This document shows, in pieces, positions 1 to 12,676 of a stretch of DNA of 64,000 nt. Numbering within the stretch: the stretch's first letter is position 1; every line of letters begins with the position of its first letter. The stretch spans positions 30,159,129 to 30,223,128 of the forward strand of contig NC_054746.1 in NCBI RefSeq assembly GCF_018143015.1. Reading direction: 5' to 3'. The translations under genes were made by a program, and so were the position numbers. The stretch comes from Lytechinus variegatus (lineage: Eukaryota > Echinodermata > Echinoidea > Temnopleuroida > Toxopneustidae). Under the pieces are notes generated by a model, which ran no database searches, was not told the DNA's origin, and worked only from the letters and a program-made list of their open reading frames with translations.

Positions 1-400
1 TTCGAAGGAAAATTGAAATGTCGAAAGAGATGTGTTTGTAAACGTGATCAGCTCAAATTTACGACCTTGATAATCACGAATGCGAACACAATTGGATTTC
101 GAAACGTCTTTGAATTTGCTCTCGCAGTGGAAGCCTACACAAACGGGTGCCAGGACTGACCTTTCTTGTGATGGGTCAAACTGCGCACTAAAGCTGAGCT
201 AACGAAAGCGGGAAATTTAACGATCAACCTAGAAACAGCTTTATATTTTAGACACTGAATGGTGCACCGCTGATCGTGTTTGTGTTCAATGTTTTGGAAT
301 TGAGTTTTCAGTTAAGATTCATGTTGCTGTTTAAATTTGAAAATGGACATTGAACACAACCAACATAATATCTCTTGTCCTGTTGGCAGTTCTTTTTGGT

Positions 401-862
401 TCTAATTCACTTCCTCTCTATCTTCTTCCGTCTCTCTCTCTCTTGTTCCATCTGTCTGTCTTTTTCTCGTCTGTGCCTCTATTTGTGTCTCTCGATCTCC
501 CCCTTTTCCATCTTTCTGTCTTTCCATCTGTTTGTTTCCATGATCCCTCTATTTTTCTCACCATATCACTCACACCTCTCTCCATTTCCTCCCCTTCCAT
601 CTTCTCCTTTGCGCTCTCTCTTTCTATTCCTGTTTTTGTTCTATTCACTCTCTCTTACTATTTCTTACCATTTCTTTCTTTCCTCCTTGCACTATTCATC
701 TCTCCCTCTTACTTACATGTCCCTCTTTCCTCCTATACATGTAGCAAAATTCCTTCTATTCTATCCCCCTGTTCTCCTTTCCCTTTTCTCATTCTTGCCT
801 TTTTTCTGATCACTCCCCATCCTTCACCCTCTCTTCCTTTCCCTTCGTTTAATTTTCGTTGA
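401..862. repeat. Long CT-rich (pyrimidine) low-complexity tract
   Basis: About 450 bases are almost entirely C and T on the + strand, built from degenerate TCTCTCT, CCCTTTCC and TTTCTTTC words. The tract yields long but meaningless open frames on both strands (Ser/Leu/Phe/Pro-rich on +, Arg/Glu/Lys-rich on -). There is no protein domain in them. It is best read as an expanded microsatellite-like polypyrimidine/polypurine tract. Confidence 0.85.
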
Positions 863-1116
863 GTTTTGTTGATCATTTCGATGATTGGTGCTCCCACCCG
901 TGCTTTAACATCGTGGTCAATCTAGTTCTGTCCTGCCTACTTCCTGATTCTGGTTGTGTATGTCACGAGTAATCGGAAGTTTGCCTGAAATGTGTTGCCT
1001 CTCAATGTACCTTGAACTTGACTAGTATATTCCTTGGTCTACAGAGGATGTCTGCCTTCTCTTGGGACTGCTATTGCTATCCTGTATGACCCATATACTA
1101 CCTCTTACACCCTCTA

Positions 1117-1502
1117 TAGGGCCGTCTGCACCATCCCGAGTTTTCAAATTAGCGCGCTATTTCTGATCCGGCAAATTATCCCGATCTGAATAATCTCGAG
1201 ATTATTTGCAATGGAGACGCAATTATTGCGCTAGTTCGTAGGATTAATCTCGAGATTGCAATCCCAAGTCAACATGGGATTATTTACAAAATAGCGGGCT
1301 ATTTTACAAATTATTTTACGCACTCGGGATTATTTATTCACGGCGTCAGACCATAATGCATCGACACCTCGCTTGAGCAGGAATTGCTCTTCTTGCGATG
1401 GTGGAGACGGGGTTTCTTGAATCTTGAGACTAATCGCGAAGAGGGCCGATCGGGTTAAAATCTCGAGATTGAGCAAACTCGGGATGGTGCAGCACTGCCT
1501 TA
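1117..1502. mobile_element. MITE-like inverted-repeat element with GCACCATCCCGAGTTT ends
   Basis: The left end reads TGCACCATCCCGAGTTT and the right end is its reverse complement, AAACTCGGGATGGTGCA, inside longer imperfect terminal repeats of about 26 bases. The 386-bp body has no open frame of note, so it is non-autonomous. The palindrome AATCTCGAGATT occurs exactly three times inside (1192, 1246 and 1459). The outermost bases are TA-rich on both sides, compatible with a TA or similar target duplication. Confidence 0.8.
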
Positions 1503-1712
1503 TTGGGCATCCTAGGTGGATGCTTAACCCCCCCCTCCCCTTCCATTATACTGTACCCTGATACCATTTCTTATAATTACTGTAAGAAAGCTCAGAGGTC
1601 GATCCATCTAGCTGACCCCATCCCCACCCCATGTCCATCACTGTTTATGCTCTGAAAGGACTAAAACATTTCTTTAGATTAGATCAGAAGAGTATACACA
1701 AATTTATAGAAC

Positions 1713-2314
1713 TTAAAGGACAAGTCCACCCAAACAAAAAGTTGATTTGAATAAAAAGAGAAAAATCCAACAATCATAACACTGAAAATTTCATCTGAAT
1801 CGGATGTAAAATAAGAAAGTTATAACATTTTAAAGTTTTGCTTAATTTCACAAAACAATTATGCACATCCTGGTCGGTATGCAAAAGAGGAGACTGATGA
1901 CGTCATCCACTCACTATTTCTTTTGTATGTTATTATATGAAATATTCTAATATTCTCATTGTCAAGTGAAACAACAATTCCTCCCTGAACACGTGGAATA
2001 AGCATTGTTTAACATTATATGGTTCAGTCAAGTTGGTTCGTATTGTCAAATTTGTAAAAAAAATGAAGTATCGTATCATTCAAACAATAAAAAACAAAAG
2101 AAATAGCTCGAGTGATGGACATCATCGAATGACTCATTTGCATGATACTGAGTTGTGCATATCACTGTTTTGTGAAAAATAAGCGAAACTTTAAATTGCC
2201 ATAACTTTCTTATTGTACATCCGATTTTGATAAAATTTTCAGCGTTATGCTAGTTTGATTTTTCTCTAATTATTCAAATCAACATGAAGAAGTTTAAAAT
2301 GGTGTCATTTTTAA
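1713..2314. mobile_element. Foldback element, TTAAAGGACAAG type
   Basis: The left half begins TTAAAGGACAAGTCCACCC. The right half, read in reverse complement, follows the same course over roughly 240 bases. Shared words include GTTGATTTGAATAA, AGAGAAAAATC, ATCGGATGTA, AATAAGAAAGTTAT and TTCACAAAACA. The element is thus a large imperfect palindrome without coding capacity. Its extreme right end has lost the CCACCC box. A second copy of the same left end is at 17019, and a related foldback with TTAAAGG termini is at 12677. Confidence 0.8.
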
Positions 2315-3710
2315 TAGGATATATATTCATTTTGAGTTTTAACAAAAATCTTTTATTTTTCTAATGTAAATTCTATTATTAATTGTCCCTCTGACAAAGT
2401 ATCTCAATTCAGATTTGAGTTGTTTACACATTTCCCATGTTATATTATGAATGTACAACTTACAACTGTAATAACAGTCACAGCTAGTGCACCATCCCTT
2501 TCCATTGTGTACATCACCTAGTATGTGCATTTTTACATTTACTTTTTTTTACAATTCTTTATCTTGAGTATCATTTACCCATTCATTTTAATAGGGTTCT
2601 CCACTTTTTTAAAGTCATAATTGTATTTCACTGAGTCTGGTTTACATAATTATTCATACAAGCTGTAAAACCATAACCCAAATCGGTATGCCATTTCAGA
2701 TAAAAATATTAGTTTCTCACTGGTGCCAGAAAAGGTAATAACATCATACTACAAAAAACAATTTGAAACTGAATTCTTCATTTTGATCTTTTTCTTTTAT
2801 TTAGTTTTACAATGAAGAAGTGAAGCTTTGTATAAAAAAGGAACATTGATCTAATGAACAAAAGTTTGTTTTCTACACAGTATTTCTGTTCAGGTACAGT
2901 GATGATATTTGGAATGTAGTACCCTTATTGTGACCCCTGCTAATCTTAATTGTGTTTGCTATCTAAGTACCTTACTTTGCCAAATTTATATGATATTTTT
3001 ATGATTTCTGTGCTGTATTTGTAACAAGAAATGTGATCTCTATCCATAAAATGTAAGCTGATATGTATATGATTGGGAGGTCTATCCTCTCCTTGGTTTG
3101 GGCTGGAAACATTCATTTTTCTCCTGAGAAAAGCGAGGAAGAAAAGGATTTGCAAAGTGCGTGATGCGATCACGGAAATTGGAATATGAAGAGCAACAAT
3201 CAGATTGAAGCTGTGACAAAAGACCATAACAAACCTCATCTCATTTCACCTTCCTCTAAATCAAACATCATATGCCATAGTTGATCACCCCTTCTGAAAC
3301 AGATCTAAACGTACCGTGGTAAACCCCCAGATATAAGTGTATAAGATCAATTCCTACAAATCCTGTACCCCTTGACATTGCCAAATTAATATGTCTTTTG
3401 ACATTGATTGATGTGGCTTGAGAATAATAACCTTGAACATCTCAGTTTGTAAAGACCACATAATATTATCTTGTTGCTTGATCACATAAAATTTGTGTTT
3501 TTTGTGGTCTTTAGTTTGGTTATAGGTGATTATGAGTGATTATGTCAACACAAAAACACTCTGGCGAATAGATTAGAATTGCTGGACTAGTCAGTTGGTT
3601 TATCCAGGGATGAATGCATTATTTTTTAGAACAAAAGCAAAAGTGAAATAGACAACAACAATACAAACATTATGTTTACTTGTACATTTAAGACAACGTT
3701 CTAACGTCCT

Positions 3711-4077
3711 AAAACTAGTTTACTAGAAACTAGTTTAACATGTAATGAGAACGGTTGAAGCGATCTCCAAGCCTGTTCAGAAAACCACCTTGTGATGTAG
3801 TTTTGAAGATCGCTCTCCCTGTTAAACTGGTTTTAGTGTAAGTGATGACATAATCGTTCTTCGGGAAGTGGTCTTCGCACATTTCACACGCACTACTCCA
3901 CACAGTGTATTTGGAATGCCTATGCTGCGGTTTCAAATTTTGTGCGAAAAAAACATGTCACCCCACTAGTGTTCACATAACAAGACCGCTTTACGTGAAG
4001 TGGTTTTTGAAAACCTTTTTTAGCAAAGCGATCTTCCAAACTGGTTTCCTTAACCGGTTTCCAGTAAACCAGTTTTT
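3711..4077. mobile_element. MITE-like element with AAAACTRGTTTACTRGAAAC ends
   Basis: The left end AAAACTAGTTTACTAGAAAC matches the reverse complement of the right end (AAAACTGGTTTACTGGAAAC) with two differences. The similarity continues inward with words such as GATCGCT and AAAACCAC. It is 367 bp long, non-coding and probably a non-autonomous DNA transposon lying just upstream of the LRRC57 penultimate exon. The open frames inside it are by-products of the repeat. Confidence 0.75.
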
Positions 4078-4440
4078 GAAGTTACATAGGTTTGATAGTA
4101 TGAAGATACATGTACTATGGGGTATGTGTCTGTTCAAAGAGACTAAATCTCCTTGATCTGTTTATGTTGATACTGATGAAACTGGTGTAAGAATTTCTAG
4201 GGATTTTAATGAAAAATCATGAAAGTACACTTTGATAAATAAGGAGTGAATCAGATCTTTTAACAGGTGCCTGTCTTGAAGAGATAAACAAGATCCAATC
4301 ATATTTTCTGAATGTGGTTTTTCTTTTCATTCTCAAATTTGTTTTTATCACTTATCTCTTAAGGCACCCATGGTTATGGAGATTTTATAGATGTTGTGTC
4401 AAGTGATGCTTGATAATGTTGATACTTTTGCTGTCTGCAG

Positions 4441-6575
4441 ATCTCAACGATATCTGACTGCGTATCCCAGTGCCCGAGACTGAAGGTGTTGAGATTAGAA
4501 GAGAACTGTCTTCATATCAACGCTCTACCAGCCAAGCTGCTCACTGAATCTCATGTCTCGTTACTAGCCCTTGATGGAAATCTCTTTGAGATGAAAAAGT
4601 TCCAGGAGGTCCACGGATATGAAAAGGTGAGAGTATTCCTGCTCGTGGAACAGAGGAAACCTATCTACACCTGATGTGGCAATGATTTCCTTGTCTCGCA
4701 TACTGACTAAGCTCTTTTAATCAAATCTCCATCATCATAGGCCTTGAAGAATCAAAACTCTGATGGAAAAATCAAAAATGAAATAGAAGAAACATTGCCA
4801 TTATTTGTTCAAGATTTGTTATGTGCAGCCCATGTCACCCATGGAACCTAGCTTTAACAAAACTTGGAGAATAAAAACCCAGCCTATATAATCTATTCAG
4901 CCTAGCAATCACAGCTCGTGAAGAATAAAAAAAAAAGCTCAGATCGAAAAATCATAAATGAAAAAAAATTGCTGTGATTTGTTCAAGTATATCAGTGTGC
5001 AACGGTGCAACCTTTATCATTCACGTAGCCTAGCCATTGAAACCAATTGAAGTCCTTAATGGTATCTTTATTCATCATGAAAAAAGAATGAAAGCTGACT
5101 TCGATCGCATTGTCAAATAGGCTACCTTTGCCAACTCTTGTATATTTGACAAACTTGTTACATTTTCAGGAAAATGAAAATAAAATTACTCTTGAAAATT
5201 TACACCAATATATCACCTTAGATTTAATTCTGATTTATGTCTGGTAGAATTAGACTACAATTCAATTTCATACCTTTATTTTTAAATTTTGTATTTTTTG
5301 AAATGTATTTATGTGCAAAGGTTGATACCATTAGAGAAAATGAGTGATGGATGAATATTGGAGAATATCAGATGTCTTCATTTTTATATTGAGCAAATTT
5401 TCCAAGTTTCCTACATGATCTGACCAAAGTAAAACCTCCATTTTCAATCATCAGAGCTATTAAGTCCTGGCTAAGACAATTTGAGCACATTTCTGGTAAC
5501 TAGTAGTAAAGTGTGTAAACATGTGCGATTGCCATCTCTTTGCTTGCCCCATAATTTGCACATCGGTCTTTAATGTCAGAGATAATTTAGCATCAGATTT
5601 GTCAATTGAAGTTGACTGGTAATTGATTGAGATTTGAGATTTCCTCCTGGAGTTTGCTTCATATACATGTAGCCCTACCATTACAGTTCTGAAGGCCATC
5701 TTAAAGTTACCAGTCATCTACATGTACATCAGTTCTGTCATTTTGCCATCCAGCATATCAAGTCATGGAAATGATACTTAAACTTTCCTTGCTAATTATG
5801 ATGGAATGATCTTTTTTGTTTGTTGAATTTGCTGAATGCAAAATGAGATAGAAATGGAAATATAAAGACTGATATTTGCTCTGTTATTATTTTTTAATGA
5901 TATTTAGAAATATATAGACTTCATTATGGACATGTTGGATAGCCTTTGTGCACCTTTTGGGGAATAAAAAACTACAAATTCTTAAAGAACCCTTTAAATC
6001 CATGTTTGAAAAGGGGACTAATTTTGTTTGCTTTGCACTTCCTATGGGTATATTTCTACATTTTCAATATCCTCCTTCAATTGAGGTGGCTGAATGAATT
6101 CCATGTGGAACAGACAATCCATATGTGTTTGATTACACTCAATCCTACGCATTAAGAGCTCTTCACATCATATGTGACCTCTTAGCTTCTCTATCTAATC
6201 CTCATCCAACTTGCTGAGAAGTGACTTCATATTAGCTGCGTTTGCGTTATACAATATCCTCTACAAGGCTAGGATGAGAACTGTGGACAATCTCACCATC
6301 ATGTGCGCTGGGTTTTCGTTTCAAAGGAAATAACCAACAGACGGTTGTCGACCTTGAAAAATTATTAACTTGAGAAACAATCCAAACTACATAGGTCAAG
6401 AGTAGACACAAAAGCAATTCATCTTTTTACAGTATAATCCATGGTGTTACAAGACATGCACATTACATTTTCGATCAAAAACGTATATTAATCATGTGTT
6501 TTAATTTCGGTCTATATGATTTTTCTTTTGCAGTACATGGAGCGATACACAGCAGCTAAGAAGAAGATGTTTTGA
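4441..6575 (+). CDS. LRRC57: Leucine-rich repeat-containing protein 57, last two coding exons (5' part outside window)
   Basis: Exons are 4441-4626 (62 codons, acceptor CTGCAG, donor AAG/GTGAGA) and 6534-6575 (13 codons and TGA, acceptor TTTTGCAG); both junctions are phase 0. The first exon encodes the last leucine-rich repeat ([14 protein letters not shown]) and a C-terminal cap ([22 protein letters not shown]). The second gives [13 protein letters not shown] and the stop. This agrees closely, from memory, with the C-terminus of vertebrate LRRC57 (about 239 residues, ...YMERFTATKKKFA), so about 75 residues are visible and the N-terminal repeats are missing. LRRC57 is a small conserved LRR protein, N-terminally myristoylated and membrane-associated in vertebrates; its job is poorly defined. 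The first exon frame is open through the donor, so a single-exon reading would wrongly end at 4674. No damage is seen. Identification is firm. Confidence 0.93.
4627..6533 (+). other. Last intron of LRRC57
   Basis: This 1.9 kb intron runs from GTGAGA to TTTTGCAG. It is AT-rich and has no coding signal; short open frames at 5460-5717 and 5946-6155 lack codon structure or known domains. Two diverged pieces around 4735-4830 and 4900-4990 share GAAGAATcAAAA...CTCaGATgGAAAAATCAaAAATGAAA and so look like an old short tandem duplication. Confidence 0.8.
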
Positions 6576-8303
6576 TGTGGAGCTAGTTGATGCTTTGTGA
6601 GGCTATCTCCAGGGTCCTGCTGCACAGAAATGAAGTTGTAGCTGTGCAGATTTCATATATGGTGCTAACATGTTTGACTGGTGTAATGCGAGTTTTGTTA
6701 AAAATCAGGCATTATAACCAGTATCAAACTCTTCATTCGGGTACCGGTTAGAAACTTAGGCCAAGGAGTCATACAACAGGTTCTAGGACATCTACCCTTC
6801 AAGGACAACTCCCCTGTGCCTGGCAAGTTGTCTTCAAATTAGTTATCGTTCGTCTGGATATTGTTTGGTTGACCTAATTGCTGGCTATCCACAATGAATC
6901 ATTTTTACATGTAATTACATTTCATATGCTGGAATCACATTAATTTTAACAAATCATTTCGTACAAACTGGTAATTGTAATGAATTAATCACCATTCTCT
7001 AACAATTCTACAGAGCCATTTTTCGTTTTCTGTCATCAAAAAGTCTCCTACTCGCGCACCTACTGTCAGTTGCCATTTTGAACCATGGTAATAATGTATG
7101 TGGATCTGAGCTGCTATATGAAGAACAAGACGAACAAGCGCCACAAATGTTTTAGTGGGTGAAATTGTGCCATCTGATGTCCAGAGTCCTAATTTCGATA
7201 TTCAGTTGCTATTTGCAGTAGGGTTATGAACAGCGCAGTTCTGACACTTCAATAGTGACAATAGAAATTACATGTATTAAGGTCCACACATAATGTACAT
7301 TCCTCACACATACATGTGTCTAATTTAACATAGGTGGTTAAGGAGTCCTTTGGGAGACTTCATCTGCAAGATCTCCTCCATGAGATATTTTTCTAAGAGT
7401 GTATGTAAGATCATGTGTGAATGGTATCTGGGGAAGTTGTCTGTCTATAGGATCTGTTCTTGAGGAGTTGTCCTGTCATACATACAACTGAAGGTAGCTT
7501 CCTATATCCCGAAGCAGGTTTGATTGTTAGAAACTGCACTTTTGTACTTGTTTCATGTGAAGACATGAGACATGTAGATTGTTTATTGACTGTGATATGT
7601 CATTCGTTAATAACAAACTGTGATGCAGAGATTGATTGTTGGCATAATTTCTTAGATCTCTCTGAGATGTTTGAACATCCTGTATCCTGAAGATCAAGGA
7701 AGTAAATAGCCGTGTTGAAACCTGGCAAGGTTACGCATTGATTGGAATGGTGATTTTTAGAAAGATAGTTGGTTTGACAAAAGGTTTTATTGTAATAATC
7801 AATGTGAGGCATGGGGACAATATACACCTACACGTTTCATAAGTTATTCAGATATGGTATGCTATTATTCAATTATTACGTAATTAACCTTTTCTTTTAA
7901 TTCAATTTTCATGAATGATGGCCAGTGATGGAATTGACATTCTAGTGGAATGTGATTTGAGAGATGCTTCTACTGTTCTTTCATACCCTCAGTTTTTAAG
8001 TAACCTCAGTAAACAACTTTAAATGATACTTTTCCTTTTTTTATCCTGTTATAGGAATGTTCTTTGTTTTTCTATTGAAATTTAAAAGAATTTCTTGAAT
8101 TTGTATGTTTCATAGTGATGATATCTTATCCAAGTATGCACTTGTGAATGAACTTTGCTATCAAAATAATTCAACCTTGATTACAATAATTGGTTGAATT
8201 GAAGTAATGTTAGACTTTTTATTCCTTAAGTTTATTCTCATATGGATTGGGATGAATTGTGTTGGTATAATGAAGGAATTATGATTAGTAATAGTGAAAT
8301 AAA
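6576..8303 (+). other. Probable 3' UTR of LRRC57 with a candidate poly(A) signal at 8298
   Basis: No gene is visible after the LRRC57 stop. An AATAAA at 8298-8303 is followed within 30 bases by GGTGTATTTTTT, a reasonable downstream element. Another AATAAA lies near 8854. If either is used, the 3' UTR would be 1.7-2.3 kb long. This is inference only; RNA evidence would be needed to fix the end. Confidence 0.35.
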
Positions 8304-11300
8304 TATCATTCAATTAGGGTGTATTTTTTCCATCTCCTTTGCCTCTGAGATGAAAAGATAGCATGGTCATTTCAATTGCTGTGCAACACTTTCTTATATA
8401 AGCGAATGTGTCATACAGTTGGTCCACTACACTAGAAGTTACTTCTCTGATGATACAACACCAACCAAAAATTGTATGATAGCTCAACGATCAATCAATA
8501 ATCAATTTTGTTGAAAAAAAATTGTTTTTATCAAATGCTGAATTATTTCAATATTTATCACTCAAATATCAGATAGTTCAGTATGAAAACTGATGTGATA
8601 TTAATTTCTTTTAGGGTTGCTTTCAGCTTAAATTGGTAGAATATATTCTTTTTGAGGAATTTAAAAGTGTGCCTATTGCTGACTAACACCATTAAGTAAT
8701 TTGCCTACAGTTTTCAACTTATTCAACTAATACCTTCAGTTTCACGTCAGGATATTTAAAGGAGGAGTGAACTGTGTGTAGTCTCATTGACTGTGTGTTA
8801 TAAATACATAGTCTTGAAATATATGTTTTCAGATCTCTACTCATACTACAGAGAATAAATTGACCTATAATTGTATTTGTATAGAGAAAACTAAAATGTT
8901 TTGAGAGGAAAAGTAATTGCTTTGCTACTTGGTAACATAAATATTGCGGTATAAATGTATAGAGTAGTTACTTAGCATGTTATCATTCAAGTGGGTTTCT
9001 ATTACCAGACTACATTAGCATTATTGGTCAGGAAACTGTAGTTGAGGACTCGAGATGGCGCTATTGGTTCGTATCTGCTTTAACACAACCTCTGTCTTTG
9101 ATATAATGGGAGGAGCACGTTTTATAATGATTGATTCAAAACCACTGTACAATTAAAATACAAATACACTCCTAGTTCACTCTTTATTCACACTTTTATA
9201 TTGGATTTGTTAAGCCATTGCATTTTTTTTATTATAAACTTTAATATTGGTACTGATATCAGGGCTCGACATTGGCAGTGGCTGGGGGCAACCAACAATG
9301 AGAGTCGGCCCACCAAAATTTTGTAAAAGCCCACACTTTGTGGCCCAAATGGGCTACCAAAGTTTTGATGAATTATTATGTTTTCTATCAATTGTTTGAG
9401 GGCCACCAAAAAATTTAAGTGATGATTTTGATGGACTGTAAGTGTGAAGTCTTGCTTATATGCTGATTAGAGTAAGTGATAGAACAGGAAAATAACCTTA
9501 TTAACTTTTTAATGCTGTTTAAACCAACATTCCAATTTGAAAAATGGGTGTTGGACAATCAAACAAGATTTACTATTTTATGGAATTTCCTCGGTTCATA
9601 ATTATGGCCTTGTCAAAGTCCTCACACATGATACTCATTGGGTTATCAGTTAAATGGTATCGATTCATCCAAAGAGTAATTCCATCAAAAAAAATTCAGA
9701 TTAACATTTTGATTACAGTTTTGTTTGCCATGATGTACATGTTTTGTCTGAACAATTTTTTTCTGGAATAGTTAAAGGAATTCTGTTTTATTTCAACAGT
9801 CTGTTCTGTGGTCCAAACCATTTGCTTTATGTAGGGGACCTTTCAGATAGCTAATTACCAATTTCAAAATTTTGAATAAAGGAAGGATGTTCATCTGATT
9901 AGAAATGAAGACTGTGCCCTCTATGCAAATGGCTCATTCTTGCCAAATGTGCAACACAAACATAAAATGGTTTGCAGTTATGCCTAAAATATGTTGACGG
10001 GCATTTGGCATTCTCTTGAGAACTAAATCCAGTTATAGATGTTGGCAGTGATATACAAACATCCCTTGCGGAGGATTAGCAGTGTTCTTTCATCAAATTT
10101 ATTGAAATTCTACAGGATTAGCCTCTTTGGTCGACATCAGTCTCGTCTTTCCAACCTCAAAGTCAGACCCTATTCTGATATTTTAGTATCATTTCTAACC
10201 ACATGAAGCATTAGTTAACTGTGCTGTTAAAGCATATGATGCTAGTAAAACTGTGTGGAGATCAGCAGGCTGTAAAACAAACTGTTCTCAATCTATTCAT
10301 GAATAGTGACCATTTCTTGAGCTAAATGATATGGTACTCCAAATTTCTATATTTGAACATGAAGAGTGTGTATTCCCTTTAACACTAATTAAAGTTTGGA
10401 GAAATATTTATATAATATTGACTGGCCTTGAGGGGAACATCAAATATATTGCCAGCAACAGAATCATACTGGTTCTATATGGCTCTTTTAAAGGCAATAT
10501 ATTTGATGTTCCCCCGAACAGAGGAGCCATTCAGTATTATTATAACATACAGCTGTATAATTTTTTATTCAAGCTAATATTTGGAACAATTTCTATGACT
10601 ATTTGCTTGTCACAACTTCTGATTTGAGGTTTTTTGCTAAGTAATTGTGACATAAATTGTTACTGCACAGTCACGCGCCATACATGGCGCACACATACTA
10701 TTTGCTCTTTATGAGTAAATATCTTGGGCATGAGTTTGATCCAATAGCGCATTGTGTATATATTGCGTTGCTTTACAAACTGGTTCAAACCAGATTTCGC
10801 AAATACTGAAATTAGCTATAAAAAATGGCTCCTACTGCAGCGCACTGACAGAAATATGGCAAATGTTTCGCTCTATTTTTGTACAGTACCTATAAGCAAG
10901 GGAGAGGGCAACATGTCAAATTTTCAGCATGTTGGTCTCGGATTGAAGGTAGCAAGCGAAATATTTTTTTTATTTAGCTGCTAAAATGCCTTGTATAGGT
11001 AATAATGAATAATGATTCAGAAACAAAATATTTCAATTAAAAAAAAAGATCGAAATTCAGCTTAGCCAATGATGGGAATCCAATTGATAAGAAATTTAAT
11101 ATGGCACCCAAGAAGGGGTGATCAGTCATGTGTATTGAGGATAACTTTATGAAACACCACCTACATAAAAAAAACGTGGGGGTAGAGTTTCTAAAATAGC
11201 CCTCATGATAATAAAGAAAAGACCCTGCATATTTTCTGCTGCATGGGCTCCTTATAAGACTTGTAAATTGATACAAACAGAAGTAGGAAATTAGTCCCTG

Positions 11301-12676
11301 ATCAGAAAACATCACACTTTTTTCTTGTAGAGATCCTCCCTGTATGAACAAGTTTTTGGTACTCTCTGATATTCTATCTTGCTCCAACATATATCTCTAT
11401 ACCTAATGCTTGTGATCAGATATCAAATAGAGTTGATGTTGTGAAGACCAGCATTTGTATTGCAAATGTTTTAATTTATCTTGTATTGTTTATATTGTCT
11501 TCCTTGTTTTTCATCTGCCTGTTCTTGATTCTCTTGGTCTTTTCCTTCAACCTTCTTTAGGGGCAGTGATAGTGGTGTTTTTTGTGTGTGGAGGGGCAGG
11601 GGGCGGGGGGCATGGTGAGCTGAAGGTTACTTCATTTTTTTCTACATACAAGAAAATGAGGTATTACATAGCTATACAACTCAAAATACTCTATTCAATA
11701 TTTCTCCTTTTTTATTTATTATTTTTGGTCCCTTTTTTATCCCTTTCAATTTTCAGTCATTTGAAAATCATAGTGGTAGTCCCCAGATGCTCTCCCATGT
11801 AAATATCCATCCGTCTCTATTTTTTCCTCCTTTGTTAATTTCTTCTTACTTTCTGTCTCTCTTTATTTCACTCCCTGTCATTTTTTTTCTCTCTCTCTCT
11901 CACACCTCACACACACTATGAGCTGTATTTGTATTCCAATGATTTTTCATGGTAAAGATTAAACAACTTTCTACCCCCTTTTCTCTCTTCTCTACATCTG
12001 TCTTCTTCTCATTTACCTTTATTACCATGTTTTTATACTCTTTTGATCATAATTTTACAGATATTTTCCTCTCATCTTAGTTATAATCATTATTAGATCT
12101 ATATTCAGTGAAATTCTATTTTTGTACCTCTTGACCAATATATTCTTGCTATACACTGTATTTGTAATGTTTGTGATGTATATAATTATTATGCAGTCTG
12201 CTTTATTTCTATAAAAGGGGGAAACTACACAACACTTATTTCCATTTCATTTCACTGTTACATTTCACTGAACATAAACAAGCAAAGAATGTCAAATGCA
12301 AATTTAGTTTATGCCAGGGGTCGATCTAAATCTCAGAACTCATACTCAATACCCTCTCACAACAACAACAACAACAACACACAACAAAATATGGAATCCC
12401 CATGTTTCTTATTCACATACAGTTATCTGTATAATCTGAATGATTCATTTTCTCTGTGCAATAACTTCGCTTTTGTCTTAAAATGTATAAAATGTCTTGT
12501 ATAAAATATATAATTCTCTGTTAAACATATTAATGTGTTGAGTATTGAGATGTATGTGTATAAAAACAATGGTCATATCATTAAAATACCAATTTAGAAC
12601 TTATAAGATGTCATCTAACTGTATGTATTTTGTCAAAGTATAATAAAAAGTCATAACAGCCAGTGATTGAAAGATA
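8304..12676. other. Intergenic DNA without recognisable genes
   Basis: The open frames here, up to 117 codons (for example 11037-11390 on the - strand), have AT-driven composition (Phe, Ile, Lys, Ser), no domain and no flanking splice logic. A fragment at 9262-9415 (GGGCTCGACATTGGC...GGCCCACCAAAATTTTG) resembles an interspersed repeat. A short perfect hairpin is at 10432-10514. A pyrimidine-rich patch (11815-11920) and a (CAA)n run (12360-12380) are simple repeats. Confidence 0.7.
10432..10514. repeat. Perfect 22-bp hairpin with 39-nt loop
   Basis: Bases 10432-10453 (beginning GGGGAACATCAAATATATTG) are the exact reverse complement of 10493-10514 and are separated by 39 bases. The flanks do not extend the pairing much. 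It could be a tiny inverted-repeat element remnant or an RNA hairpin. The open frame that crosses it does not look like a real protein. Confidence 0.7.

Larger units (their letters stand above)
1..4440. other. Non-coding stretch, probably an intron of LRRC57, filled with repeats
   Basis: A splice acceptor (pyrimidine-rich, ending CTGTCTGCAG) stands at 4440, and the exon after it starts inside the last leucine-rich repeats of LRRC57. The preceding bases are therefore probably intron. I looked for the upstream LRR exons (L-x-x-L-x-L-x-x-N-x-L pattern ending at a GT donor) and found none, so they lie left of the window or were missed. The open frames here are low-complexity or lie inside repeats. 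The stretch holds a pyrimidine-rich tract and three inverted-repeat elements, listed separately. Confidence 0.6.

Noticed and set aside
350-862. 170-codon open frame on +, and overlapping frames on both strands
   Set aside because: Entirely within the CT-rich tract; the Leu/Ser/Phe-only composition is a by-product of low complexity.
11037-11390. 117-codon open frame on -
   Set aside because: AT-driven composition, begins and ends in non-coding sequence, and no family recognised.
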